A DNA stretch of 64,000 bases from Paractinoplanes lichenicola (GTDB lineage: Bacteria > Actinomycetota > Actinomycetes > Mycobacteriales > Micromonosporaceae). The position numbers and the translations under genes were made by a program. The notes beneath the pieces are model-generated. The model was given only the letters and a program-made list of their open reading frames with translations. It did no database searches and was not told the DNA's origin. The DNA lies in contig NZ_JAENHO010000007.1 of the NCBI RefSeq assembly GCF_016785085.1, forward strand, positions 372,001 to 436,000, written 5' to 3'. Shown here piece by piece: positions 52,197 through 60,379 of this stretch; positions within the stretch are counted from its first letter, which is position 1, and the number at the start of each line of letters is the position of its first letter.

Positions 52197-52738
52197 TCCG
52201 CCTCGGCTCCGGCTCGGCCGCCACCGAGCCCGTCCGGCTGATCCTCGTGCGGCACGCCATGCCGGTCACCGACCCGGCGATCCCACCCCACCGCTGGCGC
52301 CTGGCCGCCCCGGTCTCCCTCTCCTCGCCGCCCCGCGACCATCCCGCTCGCCCCGGCTCTTCTGCCTTGCCGCGCGGCGCCTACCTGGTCGCCAGCAGCG
52401 AGACCAAGGCCGCCCAGACGCTGTCCTTCGATCGGCCGCTGCCCCAGGACGCGGGTTTCGACGAGGTGCGCCGGCCGCACGAGTGGCGCGACGACCACCG
52501 CGAGCGCGCCCGCGCGTACGTGGAAGGGTTGCCGCATCCGGGCTGGGAGCCGCACGCCGCGGTGGTGGCCCGCTTCGAGGCCGCGCTCGCCCGCCACGCC
52601 GAGCTGGCCGCGGGCCGTGCGCTGGTGGTCGGCACCCATGGGATGGCGATGACGTGCTGGCTATGGTCGCGGGCGTTGGTCACCGACCCCGGTTCGTTCT
52701 GGGCGGCGCTGAGGTTCCCGGACGTCATCGAGGTTTGA
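52193..52738 (+). CDS. histidine phosphatase family protein
   Basis: 181 residues from TTG 52193, whose TTGA overlaps the TGA of the upstream gene. Catalytic motif LILVRHAMPVTDPAIPP (RHG as RHA), later SSETKAAQTLSF and VGTHGMAMTCWLWSRAL with the second His. Small cytosolic phosphatase of unknown substrate. The TTG start is inferred from the overlap; another start within the first 20 codons cannot be excluded. Third gene of the regulator operon. Confidence 0.78.
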   Translation: MIRLGSGSAATEPVRLILVRHAMPVTDPAIPPHRWRLAAPVSLSSPPRDHPARPGSSALPRGAYLVASSETKAAQTLSFDRPLPQDAGFDEVRRPHEWRDDHRERARAYVEGLPHPGWEPHAAVVARFEAALARHAELAAGRALVVGTHGMAMTCWLWSRALVTDPGSFWAALRFPDVIEV

Positions 52739-52764
52739 GGGCAGCCGCAGCTGAGCCTCGGGCG

Positions 52765-53379
52765 TTACCCGGCTTGGAGGCCCGCCCGGCGCAGCATGTC
52801 GACGATGACGGCGGCCTTGGCGTGCACGTAGTTGGCCATCGACATCGGGTGGGCGGCGGCCGCGGCGTGCTTGGCGGCGGCGTACGTGTCCCGGTCGGCG
52901 GGGTGGGTGCGCAGCCAGTCGCGCAGGATCAGGTGGCGCAGGTGCTCGTCGCAGCCGGGGCCGAACACGTGCAGGGTGACGTCGTGATTGTCGTTCCACA
53001 GGCCGCGGTGCTCGTACCAGTGGGGTTCGCGGGTGCGCAGCGTGTACCCGGCTGTGGCCAGGGCGGGCACGTACGCGTCCTCGTCGGCGGGGTCGGCCAC
53101 GATCAGGTCGATGTCGACGCGGTCCTTGGCGGGCAGCCCGGGTACGGCCGTGGAGCCGATGTGTTCGACGGTCAGGGCGCGGGGGCCGAGCGCGTTCCGG
53201 ATCTTCGCCGCTTCCGTGTCGTAGCGGGCGGGCCAGCGGGGATCGTACGGGCTGATCGTGATGGGTTTGGTGACCTCGGCGGGGCGGTTGCCGACGGCCC
53301 GGTGCGCCATCTGCTCGGGGGTCAGCGGCGGGGCGGGGGCGGGCAGGGGTGGCAGGCGCATGCCAGCATGATCGCTCAT
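52765..53379 (-). CDS. GrpB/UPF0157 family nucleotidyltransferase-like protein
   Basis: A 204-residue protein from ATG 53379 (MSDHAGMRLP; ATG 53361 also possible). After a Pro-rich stretch the GrpB core begins: ITISPYDPRWPARYDTEAAK, LTVEHIGSTAVPGLPAKDRV, DIDLIVADPADEDAYVPAL, THPADRDTYAAAKHAAAAAH. GSTAVPG and D-x-D fit the nucleotidyltransferase-like fold. In other bacteria GrpB can be fused to dephospho-CoA kinase (CoaE). Its start codon shares CATG with the divergent esterase gene. Confidence 0.85.
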   Translation of the reverse strand: MSDHAGMRLPPLPAPAPPLTPEQMAHRAVGNRPAEVTKPITISPYDPRWPARYDTEAAKIRNALGPRALTVEHIGSTAVPGLPAKDRVDIDLIVADPADEDAYVPALATAGYTLRTREPHWYEHRGLWNDNHDVTLHVFGPGCDEHLRHLILRDWLRTHPADRDTYAAAKHAAAAAHPMSMANYVHAKAAVIVDMLRRAGLQAG

Positions 53380-54223
53380 GGACGCACCTTGGAAGCGGCT
53401 GCTCGGGCCGTGGCCACCCCGACCTGTGCTCGAGCCGCGCGTGCTGGAGAGCGTCGACTGCGGACCGTACACGCGGGAGAAGGTCGTTTACGCGGGGATC
53501 CCGGCCTACGTGTGTGTGCCGAAGGGGTTGACCGGGCCGGCGCCGGCGGTGTTCTGCCATCACCAGCACGCCGGGCAGTTCGACCTGGGCAAGAGCGAGG
53601 TGGTGGGGCTGCGCGGCCACCCGGACCAGGCGTACGCGGCGGAGCTGGCCGGGCGCGGGTTCGTGACGATCGCGCCCGACGCTCTCGGGTTCGAGGAACG
53701 CAACTGGAGCCCGGACGGCGCGGGCAACGTGTCGTGGTGGGAGCTGTCGACCCGGCTCGTCCGCGGGGAGACGCTGCTGGCGGCGTGCCTGCGGGACATC
53801 TCGACCGCCCTGGACTATCTCGAGACCCGGGTCGAGGTCGACGCGGCCCGGATCGGGTTCCTCGGCCACTCGTACGGCGGGCGGATGGCCCTGTGGGCGC
53901 CGGCGTTCGACCCGCGGATCGTGGCGTCGGTGTCGAACTGCGGCTGCATCCCGTTCCGCCTGTCGGCCACCCACGACACGGGTGTGCAGGCCGAGACGGT
54001 GGTGCCCGGCTTCGCCGCCGCCCACGACCTGGAGGACGTGCTCGCCGCCTACCCGTCGTCGACCTCACTGCTCATCTCGGCCACCACCGGCGACAAGTGG
54101 AGCCGCGGGGCGCGGGAGGTCGCCGGGGACCGGGCCGAGCTCGCCCTCTACGACGGCGGGCACGTCTTCACCCCGGCGATGCGGGCCCGCGCCTACGACT
54201 TCCTGACCTCAGAACTTCACTAG
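53378..54223 (+). CDS. alpha/beta hydrolase (acetylxylan-esterase/dienelactone-hydrolase-like)
   Basis: A 281-residue protein. Oxyanion region VFCHHQHAGQFDLGKSE, nucleophile elbow IGFLGHSYGGRMALWAP, probable acid in SATTGDKW and catalytic His in YDGGHVF. The shape fits the DLH/AXE1 group of esterases acting on small or polysaccharide-linked acyl groups. No signal peptide, so cytosolic. The start codon at 53378 overlaps the start codon of the divergent GrpB gene. The end overlaps the convergent VOC gene by 15 nt. Confidence 0.83.
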   Translation: MDAPWKRLLGPWPPRPVLEPRVLESVDCGPYTREKVVYAGIPAYVCVPKGLTGPAPAVFCHHQHAGQFDLGKSEVVGLRGHPDQAYAAELAGRGFVTIAPDALGFEERNWSPDGAGNVSWWELSTRLVRGETLLAACLRDISTALDYLETRVEVDAARIGFLGHSYGGRMALWAPAFDPRIVASVSNCGCIPFRLSATHDTGVQAETVVPGFAAAHDLEDVLAAYPSSTSLLISATTGDKWSRGAREVAGDRAELALYDGGHVFTPAMRARAYDFLTSELH

Positions 54224-54646
54224 CGCGCCCCGCTCGTCGAAGACCGCGTCACCGTTCCAGGCGATCTCCCACCGGTTGCCCTCGGGGTCGGCGATGTAGC
54301 CCGAACGGCCGCCCCAGGGCCGGTCGACGGGCTCGGCCACCGCGGTCGCCCCGGCGATCAGGGCGGCCCGATACGCCGGGTCGACGTCGTCGCGGGAGTC
54401 CACGTTGCAGGCCAGGCTGATCCCGTTCCACGCGCCGAGCTCGCCCGGTGGCCCGGGAACGGCCTCGGCGGCCAGCTCACCGATCGGATAGAGGGCCAGC
54501 AGCACCCCGCCGAGCAGGAACGAGGAGAACTCGTCGCTCGAGCCTTCCCGCTCGGGCCAGCCGAGCCGGCTGTAGAAGGCGCGCAGGCTGCTCATGTCAC
54601 GGGCGCCGAGGGTCACGACGGTCAGTCTCGGGGGAATCGCACTCAT
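54209..54646 (-). CDS. VOC-superfamily (glyoxalase-like) protein
   Basis: 145 residues from ATG 54646 (MSAIPPRLTVVTLGARD); ATG 54655 is an alternative. Two beta-alpha-beta-beta-beta units: LTVVTLGARDMSSLRAFYSR then GISLACNVDSRDDVDPAYRA and GYIADPEGNRWEIAWNGDA. The D-P-E-G-N-x-W-E end is typical of VOC proteins. Could be a lyase, dioxygenase or antibiotic-binding protein; the metal ligands (His/Glu) are incomplete, so a binding role is as likely as catalysis. Confidence 0.8.
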   Translation of the reverse strand: MSAIPPRLTVVTLGARDMSSLRAFYSRLGWPEREGSSDEFSSFLLGGVLLALYPIGELAAEAVPGPPGELGAWNGISLACNVDSRDDVDPAYRAALIAGATAVAEPVDRPWGGRSGYIADPEGNRWEIAWNGDAVFDERGALVKF

Positions 54647-54699
54647 GCCGGCCATCTTGCCGTGGGGGTACGACAGGTTCCGCACTACCCTGTGATCAC

Positions 54700-55389
54700 G
54701 TGAAACACACCGTGAACCGGGCCCGCCCACCGGGGGACCACCACCCTACGCCGGGCTTGTCAAATCCCGCGGAAGTTATCCACAGGGGACTCGACGGGGT
54801 GTTCTGGATCGGCGGTGGCAGTGGCGCGGGCAAAAGTACCATCGCCCGGGCGCTGGCCGGCCGGCACGGGCTGGGCCTGTACGACACCGACGCCGTGATG
54901 CGCGAGCACGCCGCGCGGGCCGATCCGCGTAGTTGCCCCCAGCTCGCGGCATTCATGAGAATGTCCATGGACGAGCGGTGGCTGCGACCGCCTTCGACCA
55001 TGCTGGAGACGTTCCACTGGTTCCGCGGCGAAGGCTTCGACCTGATCCTCGACGACCTCCGCGACCACCCGAAGCCGGTGATCGCCGAGGGGTTCCGGCT
55101 GCTGCCCGCCCTCGTGCCGCAGCCGGCCAGAGCGGTCTGGCTGCTGCCGACACCCGAGTTCCGGCGGGCCGCGTTCGACAGCCGCGGCTCCACGTGGCAG
55201 CTCGCCGCCCGCACGACCGACCCGCCGCGGGCCCTGGCCGGGCTGCTCGAACGCGACCGCATGTTCACCGACCGGCTGCGCGCCGAGACCCGCGAGCGGG
55301 GCCTGCCGGCGATCGAGGTCGAGCCGGGGATGACCGAAACCGATCTGACCGACCGGGTCGCCGGCCTGCTCGGGCTGACGGATGCCTGA
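54700..55389 (+). CDS. P-loop kinase-like protein (AAA_33 / shikimate-kinase-like)
   Basis: About 229 residues from GTG 54700; GTG 54712 and 54799 are alternatives. TACCCT at 54686-54691 may be the -10 box. P-loop FWIGGGSGAGKSTIARALAG, then YDTDAVMREHA (Asp for substrate or Mg), a lid-like RGSTWQLAARTTDPPRALAG and LLERDRMFTDRLRAETRERG. Resembles small-molecule kinases with a shikimate-kinase-like fold. A perfect TTATCCACA DnaA-box sequence lies within the 5' part (54776-54784). Substrate unknown. Confidence 0.75.
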   Translation: MKHTVNRARPPGDHHPTPGLSNPAEVIHRGLDGVFWIGGGSGAGKSTIARALAGRHGLGLYDTDAVMREHAARADPRSCPQLAAFMRMSMDERWLRPPSTMLETFHWFRGEGFDLILDDLRDHPKPVIAEGFRLLPALVPQPARAVWLLPTPEFRRAAFDSRGSTWQLAARTTDPPRALAGLLERDRMFTDRLRAETRERGLPAIEVEPGMTETDLTDRVAGLLGLTDA

Positions 55390-55460
55390 CACCACCGGGT
55401 GACGGCGAGGCGGTAGGGTCGTCGCGCTATGCGAAATGCCGTCACCGGGCGGGGGCCGAA

Positions 55461-56312
55461 GTGACTGAAGCCGTCCGTCGCGCCTGGCCGCGATCGGCCC
55501 GTCTGGACGCGCCGCTGATCCTCGAACGCATCGCCGAGATCACTGGCGTGCGGCTGGTGCTGGAGGGCCCGGCCGCCGGGGGTGAGGTCGGCGCGGCCTA
55601 CGTGCGCTGGCCCGACGGCCGCCGGTCCGTGCTGACCGAGGGCCGTTCCCGCAGCGGCCCCCTGGTCGACCGGGCCCGCCAGGCGGGGGTGCCGACCGCC
55701 CGGCACGAGCTGGCCGCCCACGTCGACGGGCGGCGCGTCATCGTGCAGCAACGCCTGCCCGGCAGCCCGCCGCACAAACCCGACGCCCACCTCGTCCGGC
55801 AGATGATCGCCATCAACGACCGGATGGCCGGGCTGCTGGCCGACGTGCCCGCCCCCACCCCCGGCGAGCTGCACCTGACCGCCGACGGGCCCGGCTTCTG
55901 CCTGCACCAGCCCCTCGCCGAGCACAGCACCCGCACGGCGGCCCTGCTCGAGCGCATCCACCGGATCGGCGCCGACGGCCCGGTCCTGGCCGGCGACGAC
56001 CTCGTGCACATGGACTTCCACCCCGGCAACGTGCTCGTCGACACCCAGGGCCGGGTCACCGGCCTGATCGACTGGGACGGCGCCACCCGCGGCGACCGCC
56101 TGTTCGACCTGGTCACCCTCCGCTTCGTGCTCACCGGCGGCGGCCCCGGCCTGCTCGGCCCCCTCGACCAGCGCCTGGCCGGGGTCTCCGCGCACCGGTA
56201 CAACGCGTACTGGGCCCACATGAGCCTGCGCATGGTCGACTGGTCGATCCGCCACCACGACGCGGCCGCCGTCGACCACTGGCTCGACGTCGCCGAGCCC
56301 GGCTTCCGCTGA
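55461..56312 (+). CDS. APH-fold phosphotransferase
   Basis: A 283-residue protein from GTG 55461. Catalytic loop DDLVHMDFHPGNVLV (HxDxxxxN with Met after His), metal-binding TGLIDWDGATRGDRLFDLV. N-terminal lobe with ITGVRLVLEGPAAGGEVGAA and RVIVQQRLPG. A TAGGGT at 55414-55419 could be the promoter -10 box, giving a short 5' leader. Substrate unknown; third APH-fold protein in this window. Confidence 0.82.
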   Translation: MTEAVRRAWPRSARLDAPLILERIAEITGVRLVLEGPAAGGEVGAAYVRWPDGRRSVLTEGRSRSGPLVDRARQAGVPTARHELAAHVDGRRVIVQQRLPGSPPHKPDAHLVRQMIAINDRMAGLLADVPAPTPGELHLTADGPGFCLHQPLAEHSTRTAALLERIHRIGADGPVLAGDDLVHMDFHPGNVLVDTQGRVTGLIDWDGATRGDRLFDLVTLRFVLTGGGPGLLGPLDQRLAGVSAHRYNAYWAHMSLRMVDWSIRHHDAAAVDHWLDVAEPGFR

Positions 56313-56333
56313 CCGACCACCACCGGAGGTTCC

Positions 56334-56975
56334 ATGCAGATCGCTGTGCTGCTCTTCGACCGGCTCACCGCCTTGGACGCGGTCGGCCCGTACGAGGTCC
56401 TCGCCCACCTGCCCCGAGCGCAGGTCGTCTTCACCGCCGAACGCCGTGGACCGGTGCGTACGGAGGTCGGCAGCCTGGCCCTGACCGCCGACGCCACCCT
56501 GGCCGAGGTGACCCGGCCCGACGTCGTGGTGGTGCCCGGCGGCCCCGGCCAGCGCGCCCACATGCACGACAGCCCGATCCTCGACTGGCTGCGCGCCGTC
56601 GACGCCACCAGCACGTGGACCACCTCGGTGTGCACCGGCTCGCTGCTGCTGGCCGCGGCCGGGCTGCTCACCGGCCGCCGCGCCACCACCCACTGGCTGG
56701 CCCACGACCAGCTCGCCCCGCTGGGCGTCGTCCCGGTCACCGAACGCGTCGTCACCGACGGCAAATACGTGACCGCGGCCGGGGTGTCCGCCGGCCTCGA
56801 CATGGCGTTCACCCTGGCCGGCCGCATCGCCGGGGACACGGTGACCCAGGCGATCCAGCTCGCCCACGAATACGACCCGCAACCGCCGTATCAGGCCGGC
56901 TCACCGGACAAGGCACCCCGCGAGGTGCTCGCCGCGGTCCGCTCCCGCAAAGAGTTCATCCTGCGAGGGCCCTGA
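56334..56975 (+). CDS. DJ-1/PfpI-family protein
   Basis: A 213-residue protein with GGAGG 6 nt before ATG 56334. Fold markers: IAVLLFDRLTALDAVGPYEV, the acidic residue in GPYE, PDVVVVPGGPGQRAHMHDSP, nucleophile elbow TSVCTGSLLLAAAGLLTGRR with Cys about residue 102, and RATTHW. This is the amidase-like group related to AraC-associated DJ-1 domains and isonitrile hydratase. Function uncertain. Its last 85 nt overlap the convergent HEAT gene. Confidence 0.85.
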   Translation: MQIAVLLFDRLTALDAVGPYEVLAHLPRAQVVFTAERRGPVRTEVGSLALTADATLAEVTRPDVVVVPGGPGQRAHMHDSPILDWLRAVDATSTWTTSVCTGSLLLAAAGLLTGRRATTHWLAHDQLAPLGVVPVTERVVTDGKYVTAAGVSAGLDMAFTLAGRIAGDTVTQAIQLAHEYDPQPPYQAGSPDKAPREVLAAVRSRKEFILRGP

Positions 56976-57577
56976 CACTGCTCACCCGCCCAGCCGGCCC
57001 GGGTGAGCAGGTCCGCCGCGGCCATCCGGACGTTCGGGTGCTCGTCGCGCAACAGTTCCCGGGCGGCCGGCCCGTACGTGGTCTCGTCGTCGCTGACCCG
57101 CAGCAGGTGGACCAACGCCCGGCGCCGGACCAGACTGTCCGGATCCTTCAGGGCCGACGCCAGCACCGGCGCAGCCCCGGCGTCGAGCTCGGCCAGGGTC
57201 CGGATCGCGTCCATCCGCACCCCGCGGTCGGGGTCGCAGGTCACGGCCCGGACCAGCGCCTCCCGGGCACGATCGGTGAGCGGGAGGCGTCCGCCCAGGG
57301 TGTAGGCAGCGGCCTGCCGCTCGCAGGAACTACCGGAGGTGGACAGCACGTCGGCGAGCTCGTCCGGGCTGCCGGGAGCCTGGTGGCGGAAGTCGGGGAT
57401 CAGCTTGCCGTCGGGCAGCGAGTCGAGCCAGTGCTCGTAGGCGGCCACTCGTTCTTCGCTGAGCGCGGCCCCCAGGCGCCGGCCGCCGGGGGCCCGGACG
57501 ACGGTTCGCGGGCGGGGAACAGGCTCTGTGCAGGCGGCGGCCAGTTTGGCTCGGATGCGGGCGACGATGTCGTCCAT
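56891..57577 (-). CDS. HEAT-repeat protein
   Basis: A 228-residue helical protein. HEAT-like repeats: CERQAAAYTLGGRLPLTDRA, CDPDRGVRMDAIRTLAELDA, LKDPDSLVRRRALVHLLRVS and LRDEHPNVRMAAADLLTRAG. The N-terminal 90 residues (MDDIVARIRAKLAAACTEPV) have no family match that I recognise. The last 28 or so residues are Arg/Ser-rich and come from the antisense overlap with the DJ-1 gene, so this tail may be a recent read-through extension. Likely a scaffold; partner unknown. Confidence 0.72.
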   Translation of the reverse strand: MDDIVARIRAKLAAACTEPVPRPRTVVRAPGGRRLGAALSEERVAAYEHWLDSLPDGKLIPDFRHQAPGSPDELADVLSTSGSSCERQAAAYTLGGRLPLTDRAREALVRAVTCDPDRGVRMDAIRTLAELDAGAAPVLASALKDPDSLVRRRALVHLLRVSDDETTYGPAARELLRDEHPNVRMAAADLLTRAGWAGEQCQGPRRMNSLRERTAASTSRGALSGEPA

Positions 57578-57681
57578 GACGCTTCTTTCCCGGAGGTGGC
57601 GTCACCTTACCAACGGGTGGCGCAGACCGGCCGGTCGGGCGATCCGGGCGGCCGGGGTGGTCGTGCGATCATTGACGGCTT

Positions 57682-58443
57682 ATGGAAAGCACCTCGCAGC
57701 CGACGCCCTTGATGTGGCGGTTCATGCTCGCCCTGGCCCGGGTGGTCGTGTTCCCGCTGTGCCGGCTGCGGGTGTCCGGTGACATCCCGGCCGAGCTGCG
57801 GCGGGGACCGCTGATCCTGGCGGCCAACCACATCAGCCCGTTCGACCCCATCGTGATGACCGCCGCCTGCCACAAGGCGCGGATCGCGCCCCGCATCATG
57901 GCCACCGGCGGGTTGTTCGACGCGCCGATCGCCGGGCCGGCCATGCGCAAGGCCGGGCACATCCGGGTCAGCCGCGGCAGCGCCCAGGTCGCCGACGCCC
58001 TGCCCGAGGCGGTCAGCGCGCTCAAGGACGGCGCGCTCGTGCTCGTCTACCCCGAGGGACGCATCGGGCTCGACCCGTGGATGTGGCCCGAACGCGGCAA
58101 GGCCGGCGTCGCCCGCATGGCCGCCATGTCAGGCGCGCCCGTGCTGCCGGTCGCCCAGTGGGGCACCCACGCCGTGCTGCCCTACACCACCCCGAAGCAC
58201 CTGCTGCGGTCGCTGCTGCGCGCGATGCTGCGCCGCCCGGTCGTGCACGTGCGCTTCGGCGACCCGGTCGACCTGACCAGCCTCTCGGGCACGGCGGGCG
58301 CGCAAGCCATGAAAGGCACCCGCCTGATCATGGACGGCATCCACGACACGCTGGTGCCGCTGCGCGAGGGCGAACTGGAGACCCCGCGCTTCGTCGACAC
58401 CACCCGCACGATCGACATGGCCCGGGTGCGGCCCCGCCGCTAA
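57682..58443 (+). CDS. 1-acyl-sn-glycerol-3-phosphate acyltransferase (PlsC family)
   Basis: A 253-residue protein. The catalytic H-x4-D is NHISPFD (His50-Asp55); the substrate-binding motif is VLVYPEGRIGLDPW (EGR in place of EGTR). A hydrophobic N-terminal segment (MWRFMLALARVVVFPLCRL) probably attaches it to the membrane. It should acylate lysophosphatidate or a related acceptor in phospholipid synthesis; actinobacteria carry several paralogues. Its stop (TAA) overlaps that of the convergent gene in CTAA. Confidence 0.87.
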   Translation: MESTSQPTPLMWRFMLALARVVVFPLCRLRVSGDIPAELRRGPLILAANHISPFDPIVMTAACHKARIAPRIMATGGLFDAPIAGPAMRKAGHIRVSRGSAQVADALPEAVSALKDGALVLVYPEGRIGLDPWMWPERGKAGVARMAAMSGAPVLPVAQWGTHAVLPYTTPKHLLRSLLRAMLRRPVVHVRFGDPVDLTSLSGTAGAQAMKGTRLIMDGIHDTLVPLREGELETPRFVDTTRTIDMARVRPRR

Positions 58444-59171
58444 GGCTTCTCACCCAGCTCGGCCAGGCGGGCCTCCACCTCGGCCAGCTGCTCACGCAGC
58501 TTGCGGGCCTGCTCCTCGGCCTCGGACCGCTCGGCCGCCATGATCTGCTCGACCGCCTCGTGCACCCCGGGCACGTCGACCAGCGCCACCATCCGCAACG
58601 CCTCGGCCGGGCGGATCACATAAGGCTTGGCCAGCGACTTGGCGCCCTGCGAGGCGGCCACCGTCCACTCGCCCTCGCCGTAGGCCAGCGTCACCGTCAA
58701 CGCGGGCAGCGGTTTCGGTTTCGCCGCCCGCGCCGCCGGTTTCCGAGGCGCCGTCACGTCATCCCCACCCTTTCGCGGCGCGGGCGCGCCGACCTTGTTC
58801 TCCTCCGCAGGCGCAGCAGCCGGGGCGGCGGCCTTGCCGTTGCGGGCGGCCTTCGCCGGCGCCGGCTGGTCGAGCACGAACGCCGGACCCGCGGGCACGA
58901 CCGGCTCAGGCTCGGGCGGCGGGGGAGCCACCTTCTTCGCGGCCGCGCCCCGCGGCGCGACCCGCAGGTCACCGGGGGAGAAGGGCAACTCGTCACGGCC
59001 GAACCGCACCGTCACCCACTCGTCGGACACGGCCGGATCGGTCAAACCGACCACCTGCCCGATCTGCCCCGCCATCTGCCCGGCCGCCTCGGTGAACTGC
59101 ACCCGCGGCTTACGCCCGGCGGCCAGCCCATCCTTGATCACCTCGAGCTCGTCGGTGCTCAGCCCCGCCAT
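58440..59171 (-). CDS. conserved hypothetical protein with Ala/Pro linker and coiled coil
   Basis: 243 residues from ATG 59171 with GGAGGG upstream. Residues 1-85 are a compact domain (LSTDELEVIKDGLAAGRKPR, QIGQVVGLTDPAVSDEWVTV, RFGRDELPFSPGDLRVAP), followed by a low-complexity Ala/Pro/Lys linker (about 86-150, KAARNGKAAAPAAAPAEENK). Then a small domain (LTVTLAYGEGEWTVAASQGA) and a C-terminal coiled coil (AERSEAEEQARKLREQLAEV). No signal or membrane helix. The basic linker could bind nucleic acid, but this is a guess. Confidence 0.7.
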   Translation of the reverse strand: MAGLSTDELEVIKDGLAAGRKPRVQFTEAAGQMAGQIGQVVGLTDPAVSDEWVTVRFGRDELPFSPGDLRVAPRGAAAKKVAPPPPEPEPVVPAGPAFVLDQPAPAKAARNGKAAAPAAAPAEENKVGAPAPRKGGDDVTAPRKPAARAAKPKPLPALTVTLAYGEGEWTVAASQGAKSLAKPYVIRPAEALRMVALVDVPGVHEAVEQIMAAERSEAEEQARKLREQLAEVEARLAELGEKP

Positions 59172-59250
59172 CACGCCACCCTCCGCCACGCCTTCGAACA
59201 TTTGTATGACTCTTCTATCAGGTGCCCCCGACAAAACCACACACCGGGGC

Positions 59251-59256
59251 TACCCT
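59251..59256 (+). promoter_or_regulatory. probable -10 box TACCCT of a leaderless gene
   Basis: TACCCT fits TAnnnT and ends 6 nt before GTG 59263; no Shine-Dalgarno sequence is visible. Confidence 0.55.
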
Positions 59257-59262
59257 GACGGC

Positions 59263-59988
59263 GTGTTGCACGTCCATCACTACGGCGACGGCCCCTCGAT
59301 CGTGGCGCTGCACGGTCTCACAGGCCACGGCCGCCGATTCCGCCGCCTCGCCGAACACGGCCTGCGCATCCACGCACCCGACCTGCGCGGCCACGGCCAC
59401 TCCACCAGCCACCCACCGTGGACGCTCGAGCAACACGCCCGCGACGTCATCGCCACCCTCGACACCCCGGTCGTGCTCGTCGGCCACTCCTTCGGCGCCA
59501 CCGTCGCCGTCCACGTCACCCGGATCGCCCCCGAACTGGTCAAACACGTCGTCCTGCTCGACCCCGGCCACGGCCTGCCCCCGGCCCTGGCCGAACAACT
59601 CGCCACCGCCGCGCTCACCCCACCGGCCTACCCCACACCCGAGGACGCCGCCCGCGACCGCGCCGCCGGCTGGCCACCCCAGGCCCACGACCTCATCGAC
59701 GACGAAGTGCGCCAACACCTCGTACGGGAAAAGGGGGTGTGGACGTGGCGGCACAGCACCCCGATGACCGTCGCCGCCTACTCCGAACTGGCCCGCCCAC
59801 CGCTCGCCCCCGCCGCCGGCACCCCGACGACACTGGTCAAAGCCCGGCGCTCCAAAGCCGTGCCACCCGGCTACGCCGACCTGTGCGGAGTGACCGCCAT
59901 CGAGATCGACAGCGGCCACCAGGTGCACCTCGAACGACCAGCCGAAACCGCCCAGGTCATCCACGACGCGATCAGTGGAACAGCTTGA
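59263..59988 (+). CDS. alpha/beta hydrolase
   Basis: A 241-residue protein. Oxyanion motif VALHGLTGHGRRFRRL, strand HAPDLRGHGHSTSHPP, nucleophile elbow VVLVGHSFGATVAVHV, catalytic His in IEIDSGHQVHLERPAE. Typical 'hydrolase/lactonase' fold similar to epoxide hydrolases or C-C hydrolases; no lid signature gives a substrate. Cytosolic. GTG start directly after a -10 box, so probably leaderless. Its end overlaps the convergent gdx gene by 17 nt. Confidence 0.85.
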   Translation: MLHVHHYGDGPSIVALHGLTGHGRRFRRLAEHGLRIHAPDLRGHGHSTSHPPWTLEQHARDVIATLDTPVVLVGHSFGATVAVHVTRIAPELVKHVVLLDPGHGLPPALAEQLATAALTPPAYPTPEDAARDRAAGWPPQAHDLIDDEVRQHLVREKGVWTWRHSTPMTVAAYSELARPPLAPAAGTPTTLVKARRSKAVPPGYADLCGVTAIEIDSGHQVHLERPAETAQVIHDAISGTA

Positions 59989-60286
59989 GACCGATCACCC
60001 CGGCCACCACCAGCAACAACGACAGGATCCGCAGCACATTCGACGACTCGCCCAGGAACACCATGCCGGCCACGGCCGTGCCCACCGCGCCGATACCGAC
60101 CCACACGGCATAACCCGTACCGATGGGAATGCTCTTCAAGCTGTAAGCCAGCCCGACCATGCTCAGCACCAGCGCCACCCCGAAAATCACACTCGGGGTC
60201 AGCCGGGTGAAACCCTGCGACCGGCCCAAAGCGATCGCCCACACAGACTCCAGCACCCCGGAAACAACAAGAACGGCCCAGGCCAT
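59972..60286 (-). CDS. gdx: guanidinium exporter Gdx (SugE-type SMR)
   Basis: A 104-residue four-helix SMR protein: MAWAVLVVSGVLESVWAIAL with the essential Glu13, GRSQGFTRLTPSVIFGVALV, LAYSLKSIPIGTGYAVWVGI, GAVGTAVAGMVFLGESSNVL and a C-terminal GLKLFH. The pattern is very close to E. coli Gdx (SugE). Gdx dimers export guanidinium in exchange for protons. The guanidine-III riboswitch just upstream independently supports this substrate. GTG/ATG ambiguity is absent: ATG 60286 has AGGTGG 6-7 nt upstream. Confidence 0.92.
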   Translation of the reverse strand: MAWAVLVVSGVLESVWAIALGRSQGFTRLTPSVIFGVALVLSMVGLAYSLKSIPIGTGYAVWVGIGAVGTAVAGMVFLGESSNVLRILSLLLVVAGVIGLKLFH

Positions 60287-60305
60287 GGCGACAAACCACC
60301 TAACA

Positions 60306-60350
60306 CGCGGTCGTCTTTGCCTGCCGGGTACGACACGTCCTCGTCCGGGA
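60306..60350 (-). promoter_or_regulatory. guanidine-III (ykkC-III) riboswitch
   Basis: On the minus strand the segment reads CCGGACGAGG, then a short arm, CGTACCCGG, CAGG and AAAGACGAC. This is nearly the full ykkC-III consensus (CCGGACGAGG ... CGUACCCGG ... ACAAGACG), in the right order and spacing; GUCGU and ACGAC can pair as the second stem. It ends about 20 nt before the gdx start codon with the ribosome-binding site in between, fitting translation control switched on by guanidinium. Confidence 0.9.
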
Positions 60351-60379
60351 TAGCCGCTGCTGCGGTACCGCCACCTACG

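Noticed and set aside
54776..54784. TTATCCACA as a replication origin marker
   Set aside because: A single box inside a kinase coding region, with no dnaA, dnaN or box cluster nearby.
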